64,000 nt of DNA. Source: CALDTK01 sp965213735. GTDB taxonomy: Bacteria > Bacteroidota > Bacteroidia > Chitinophagales > Saprospiraceae. Positions 60,978 through 64,000 of the stretch are shown here, in pieces. The stretch spans positions 310,001 to 374,000 of the forward strand of contig CBDCAB010000005.1 in the NCBI GenBank assembly GCA_965213735.1. Reading direction: 5' to 3'. The translations under genes were made by a program, and so were the position numbers. Position 1 is the first letter of the stretch. Each line of letters opens with the position of its first letter. The notes under the pieces were generated by a model. The model was not told where the DNA came from, did not search any database, and saw only the letters and a list, made by a program, of their open reading frames with translations.

Positions 60978-62291
60978 ATGAACAAAATTTTTCTTATCAT
61001 CAAGCGCGAATACCTCACCCGCGTCAAGAAGAAGAGTTTTCTTATAGCGACTATACTTACCCCGCTTGGTATAGCGGCATTTATGGTGGTCGCATCCTTT
61101 ATCTTTGGCTATGAAAGCGATGAGGCCAAGCGCATTGCTGTTATCGATGAAGGTGGAGTAATTACGGGAGGGATAAAGGATGAAAAAGCCATTCGCTTTT
61201 CACTTGAGCGCAGCACGCTAGAAGATGCCAAACAACAAGCACGTGATGGTGAATACGACGGCGTTTTAGTAATACCAAAGGTGTCGAACCTTTATGCGAA
61301 TGACTATCAAGTATTCTATTACAGTGAGGACGGCCTAACACTCGATGTAGAAGGGGTGATACGCGAGCGGGTGAGGGATTATGTGCGAGATTATAAAGCA
61401 GCTCAACTCGGGCTTGAGCAACGAAGTCTTGATGCATTATCCTTTACCACTGCTGTAGAGCCTGAACCACTCGATGAAGGTGGGGAGGATGCATCTAAAA
61501 TGACTGGTGCTATCGGCGCAGGTATAGGTACGTTTATGGGATTTGTCATGTACCTCACGATATTTATTTATGGTATGATGGTGATGCGCTCGGTGCAGGA
61601 AGAAAAGACCACTCGCATTGTTGAAGTTATGATTTCGAGTGTGAAGCCTTTTCAGCTCATGCTTGGAAAAATTATTGGTGTTGGCCTTGTTGGGCTGACC
61701 CAAGTGCTGGTGTGGGCGCTACTGATCCCGCTGATGGTCATCGGCGCGAGCTTGTTTTTTGGTATCGACCTCAACAGCGCCAACGATGCTAATATGGCTG
61801 CCAGTGGTATGGACCCTGAAGAGGCAGAGAACATGGTACAACTCGCCGTGCAGGAAATTCAAAATCAAAATTGGTGGGTCATTTTGCCGCTGTTCCTCAT
61901 CTACTTTCTCGGCGGATACTTTTTGTACGCTAGTCTTTTTGCAGCTGTAGGCAGTGCCATGGGTGAGGACCAAGGCGAAAGTCAGGCGCTGACGATACCC
62001 ATTACCATTCCTGTGGTGCTGGCGATTTATATAATGTTTGCGGTGGTGCAGGCGCCCAACTCTACGCTTGCGCTCTGGTCGAGTCAGTTTCCGCTGTTCA
62101 GTCCGATCGTTATGCCAGCAAGGCTCGCGTTCCATCCTCCTGTTTGGGAAGTGGTGTTGTCGGTGGCAATACTGGTGGCCACGTCTGTGTTTTTCGTGTG
62201 GCTCAGCGGCCGCATCTACCGAGCGGGAATTTTGCTATATGGGAAAAAGATTGGCTTCAAGGAGATGGGCAAGTGGATGGTTCGCGGCTAG
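60978..62291 (+). CDS. ABC-2 family permease (NatB-like)
   Basis: The start chosen is ATG 60978 (437 residues), immediately before IFLIIKREYLTRVKKKSFLIATILTPLGIAAFMVV, the typical NatB first helix. A large extracytoplasmic loop follows (about 50-185), then five further helices, including FMGFVMYLTIFIYGMMVM with VQEEKTTRIVEVMISSVKPFQLMLGK, the hallmark ABC-2 coupling motif. It pairs with the ATPase just upstream. The spacer holds CTCTCACCTC-type tandem repeats that look random. Confidence 0.93.
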   Translation: MNKIFLIIKREYLTRVKKKSFLIATILTPLGIAAFMVVASFIFGYESDEAKRIAVIDEGGVITGGIKDEKAIRFSLERSTLEDAKQQARDGEYDGVLVIPKVSNLYANDYQVFYYSEDGLTLDVEGVIRERVRDYVRDYKAAQLGLEQRSLDALSFTTAVEPEPLDEGGEDASKMTGAIGAGIGTFMGFVMYLTIFIYGMMVMRSVQEEKTTRIVEVMISSVKPFQLMLGKIIGVGLVGLTQVLVWALLIPLMVIGASLFFGIDLNSANDANMAASGMDPEEAENMVQLAVQEIQNQNWWVILPLFLIYFLGGYFLYASLFAAVGSAMGEDQGESQALTIPITIPVVLAIYIMFAVVQAPNSTLALWSSQFPLFSPIVMPARLAFHPPVWEVVLSVAILVATSVFFVWLSGRIYRAGILLYGKKIGFKEMGKWMVRG

Positions 62292-62415
62292 CAGTTGGAG
62301 TCTATCCGGAGCTGGACTTGCCATGAAACCGATGTGCGGAGCCTGACGTTCCCAAACTCGCACCACGCTGCCGAATTTAGCTTGCTACTTTCGCCTTCGC
62401 CTAAACTTGAGTCGT

Positions 62416-63765
62416 ATGCCCGTTATCGAACTGAAAGTCCCAGTTATTGGAGAGTCTGTGAGTGAAGTTACGCTCTCCCAATGGCTCGTTGCTGAAGGTG
62501 ATATTGTCGAACTCGATCAGCCTATCTGTGAGTTCGAATCAGATAAAGCGACGCTGGAATTTCCTGCTGAGGCTGCGGGCAAAATCTCTTTCGTTGCGAA
62601 GGAAGACGATGACCTCGAGATCGGCGCTCTAGTTGCAACTATCGACACAGATGCTGCGGGTGATGCTTCAGCTCCACCGAGTTCTGCCGACGACACAACA
62701 GCCACCACTGCCGCAGACGCTGGCGCTACGGTAAGCTACGGCGATGGTAATGACACCGCTAAGGATGCACCCCCCACTGCTGAAGCGGGTAAAACTGAGG
62801 CCAGCGCTGAGACCTATGCTACCGGTCACCCAAGTCCGGCAGCTTCAAAAATTCTCGCCGAAAAAGGGCTAAGTGCCAAGGACGTCAAGGGTACCGGCAA
62901 GGATGGTAGAATAACAAAAGCCGACGCTACCGAAGCTACCCATGGAACCGGCAAGGCACCACATGATGCAGCTCCCGCTAAGCAGGCTCAACCCCCGAGC
63001 AACGTAAATCCAAAAGCAGCGGCGGGCGACAAGCGTTCTCCATCAGCACCTGCTGCCAACTACTCACGTGAAGAGCGCCGCGAGAAGATGTCGCGCATGC
63101 GCCGCACCATTGCCAAGCGTCTTGTCAGCGCCAAGAATACTACAGCTATGCTCACCACCTTCAACGAGGTGGATCTAAGCGCGCTGATGGATATGCGCAA
63201 GCAATACCAGGAGCGCTTCGTAGAGCGCTTTGGTATCAAGCTCGGCTTCATGTCGCTATTCTCTAAAGCATGCGCAACTGTGCTGATGGAGATGCCTGAC
63301 GTAAATGCCTTTATCGATGGCGATCAGGTGGTGTACCACGACTATGCCGACATTTCCATTGCTGTGTCGACACCGACAGGCCTTGTCGTGCCTCCTATTA
63401 AAAATGTGGAGTCTATGAGCTTCGCGGACATCGAGAATGCTATTAAGGCTATCGCGAAGAAGGCGCGTGAAGGCTCACTCACCCTCGAGGAGATGTCGGG
63501 CGGCACCTTCACCATCACCAATGGTGGCGTGTTTGGCTCAATGCTTTCGACGCCGATTCTCAACGAGCCGCAATCGGCCATCCTCGGGATGCATAATATT
63601 ATCGAACGCCCCGTCGCCGTGGATGGGCAAGTGGTGATTCGACCGATGATGTACCTCGCCCTCAGCTACGACCACCGTATTATTGATGGTTCTACTGCGG
63701 TGACTTTCCTGGTCAAGGTCAAGAATTTGCTCGAAGATCCTACAGCTATGTTGCTGGGCGTGTAG
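62416..63765 (+). CDS. sucB: 2-oxoglutarate dehydrogenase E2 (dihydrolipoyl succinyltransferase)
   Basis: Start at ATG 62416 gives 449 residues. A lipoyl domain (1-78) has the lipoylated Lys44 in FESDKATLEF. An Ala/Thr/Asp-rich linker follows (about 80-135), then a peripheral subunit-binding domain (about 135-172; PAASKILAEKGLSAKDVKGTG) and a catalytic domain (about 215-449) ending with SYDHRIIDGSTAVTFLVK, where His and Asp are catalytic. The RMRRTIAKRLVSAKNTTAMLTTFNEVDL block is typical of OdhB rather than pyruvate E2. It transfers succinyl groups to CoA in the TCA cycle. The E1 partner is not in the window. Confidence 0.93.
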   Translation: MPVIELKVPVIGESVSEVTLSQWLVAEGDIVELDQPICEFESDKATLEFPAEAAGKISFVAKEDDDLEIGALVATIDTDAAGDASAPPSSADDTTATTAADAGATVSYGDGNDTAKDAPPTAEAGKTEASAETYATGHPSPAASKILAEKGLSAKDVKGTGKDGRITKADATEATHGTGKAPHDAAPAKQAQPPSNVNPKAAAGDKRSPSAPAANYSREERREKMSRMRRTIAKRLVSAKNTTAMLTTFNEVDLSALMDMRKQYQERFVERFGIKLGFMSLFSKACATVLMEMPDVNAFIDGDQVVYHDYADISIAVSTPTGLVVPPIKNVESMSFADIENAIKAIAKKAREGSLTLEEMSGGTFTITNGGVFGSMLSTPILNEPQSAILGMHNIIERPVAVDGQVVIRPMMYLALSYDHRIIDGSTAVTFLVKVKNLLEDPTAMLLGV

Positions 63766-63840
63766 ACACTGCCGGAGTCGGTAACGCAAAGCACGTGTGT
63801 GTCTGCTCGAAGTGCAGCTTTAATGGGGCTTAGCGGCTGC

Positions 63841-64000
63841 TTATGTGGTCGAGAGAGTGGCTTCAATGAGGTCTCTGGCACTTGCGTCGGTAAGCTTTTC
63901 TAGGCTTCCTGAACGCACCATTTGAAAAAATTTGTTGGACTGTGCGTGTAATTCGACACGTTTTGTTGTCTTAGTAGTGCCTGGCACTTCTGCGAGGCGA
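63841..64000 (-). CDS. C-terminal fragment of an unidentified gene at the right edge
   Basis: On the minus strand a frame is open from the right edge to a TAA at 63843-63841, encoding 52 residues that include KFFQMVRSGSLEKLTDASAR and a short Ser/Thr tail. The even codon composition and convergent position after sucB support a real gene. There is no start in the window and no recognisable domain, so no function is proposed. Confidence 0.5.
   Translation of the reverse strand, partial: RLAEVPGTTKTTKRVELHAQSNKFFQMVRSGSLEKLTDASARDLIEATLSTT

Noticed and set aside
62520..62545. tRNA-like GTTCGAATC T-loop sequence
   Set aside because: It lies inside the sucB lipoyl domain coding sequence, and no acceptor stem or anticodon arm can be folded around it.

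Overview
The window looks like a chromosomal segment of a Bacteroidota member, most likely Saprospiria (Lewinella-like). No rRNA or marker gene is present to prove this. The inference rests on gene content: several large secreted proteins ending in type IX secretion (T9SS) sorting domains of types A and B, a TPR sensor kinase paired with a LytTR regulator, a DUF3127 protein, a MoxR ATPase, lipoproteins with an acidic Bacteroidota-style export signal, and a membrane-anchored MutS-like ATPase. I see no rRNA, tRNA or CRISPR array.

Layout. 0-9.7 kb: a partial surface protein, a LytTR/TPR-kinase pair, a lipoprotein methyltransferase divergent from nadB, an AsmA-like protein and an epimerase. 9.7-10.2 kb: a repeat-rich spacer. 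10.2-29 kb: surface-protein territory with an 841-aa T9SS protein, a 1953-residue DUF4011/SF1 helicase/nuclease/DUF3320 protein that resembles the Hhe phage-defence protein, a degraded group II intron directly behind a terminator, a roughly 2080-residue PKD/T9SS adhesin, and a T9SS type B protein split by a G13 tract. 29-39.6 kb: the most interesting block (below). 39.6-52.2 kb: sirtuin, esterase, flavin reductase, M29 peptidase, TetR regulator, MutS-like ATPase, purine nucleoside phosphorylase, RAYT-type transposase, MoxR, lipoprotein, DUF3127 and an ArsC-like protein without its cysteine. 52.2-55.6 kb: two arrays of a 271-bp repeat flanking a T9SS protein. 55.6-64 kb: Uma2 nuclease, two HhH-GPD DNA repair enzymes, a LuxR-type regulator, a DUF3524 glycosyltransferase, an ABC exporter pair and a 2-oxoacid dehydrogenase E2 subunit.

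The 29-39.6 kb block is the best candidate for an undescribed system. It encodes an ECF sigma factor, a zinc-less anti-sigma-like membrane TPR protein, an envelope TPR-CHAT caspase-like protease, a papain-like lipoprotein protease, a second lipoprotein, and a separate operon with an outer-membrane barrel, a double zinc-ribbon protein, a MotB/ExbD-like subunit and a MotA/ExbB-like proton channel. The same promoter-like motif, TGATGACC-N12-TGCGATA, lies upstream of the sigma gene, the papain gene and the first motor-operon gene, always with 12-nt spacing. This ties three transcription units into one probable autoregulated regulon.

Two further signals stand out. The 14-mer GCTTTCGCCAAAAC (either strand) occurs seven times exactly and at least eight more times with one mismatch, mostly inside genes and in different reading frames. 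A mononucleotide G tract appears to switch a surface protein on and off.
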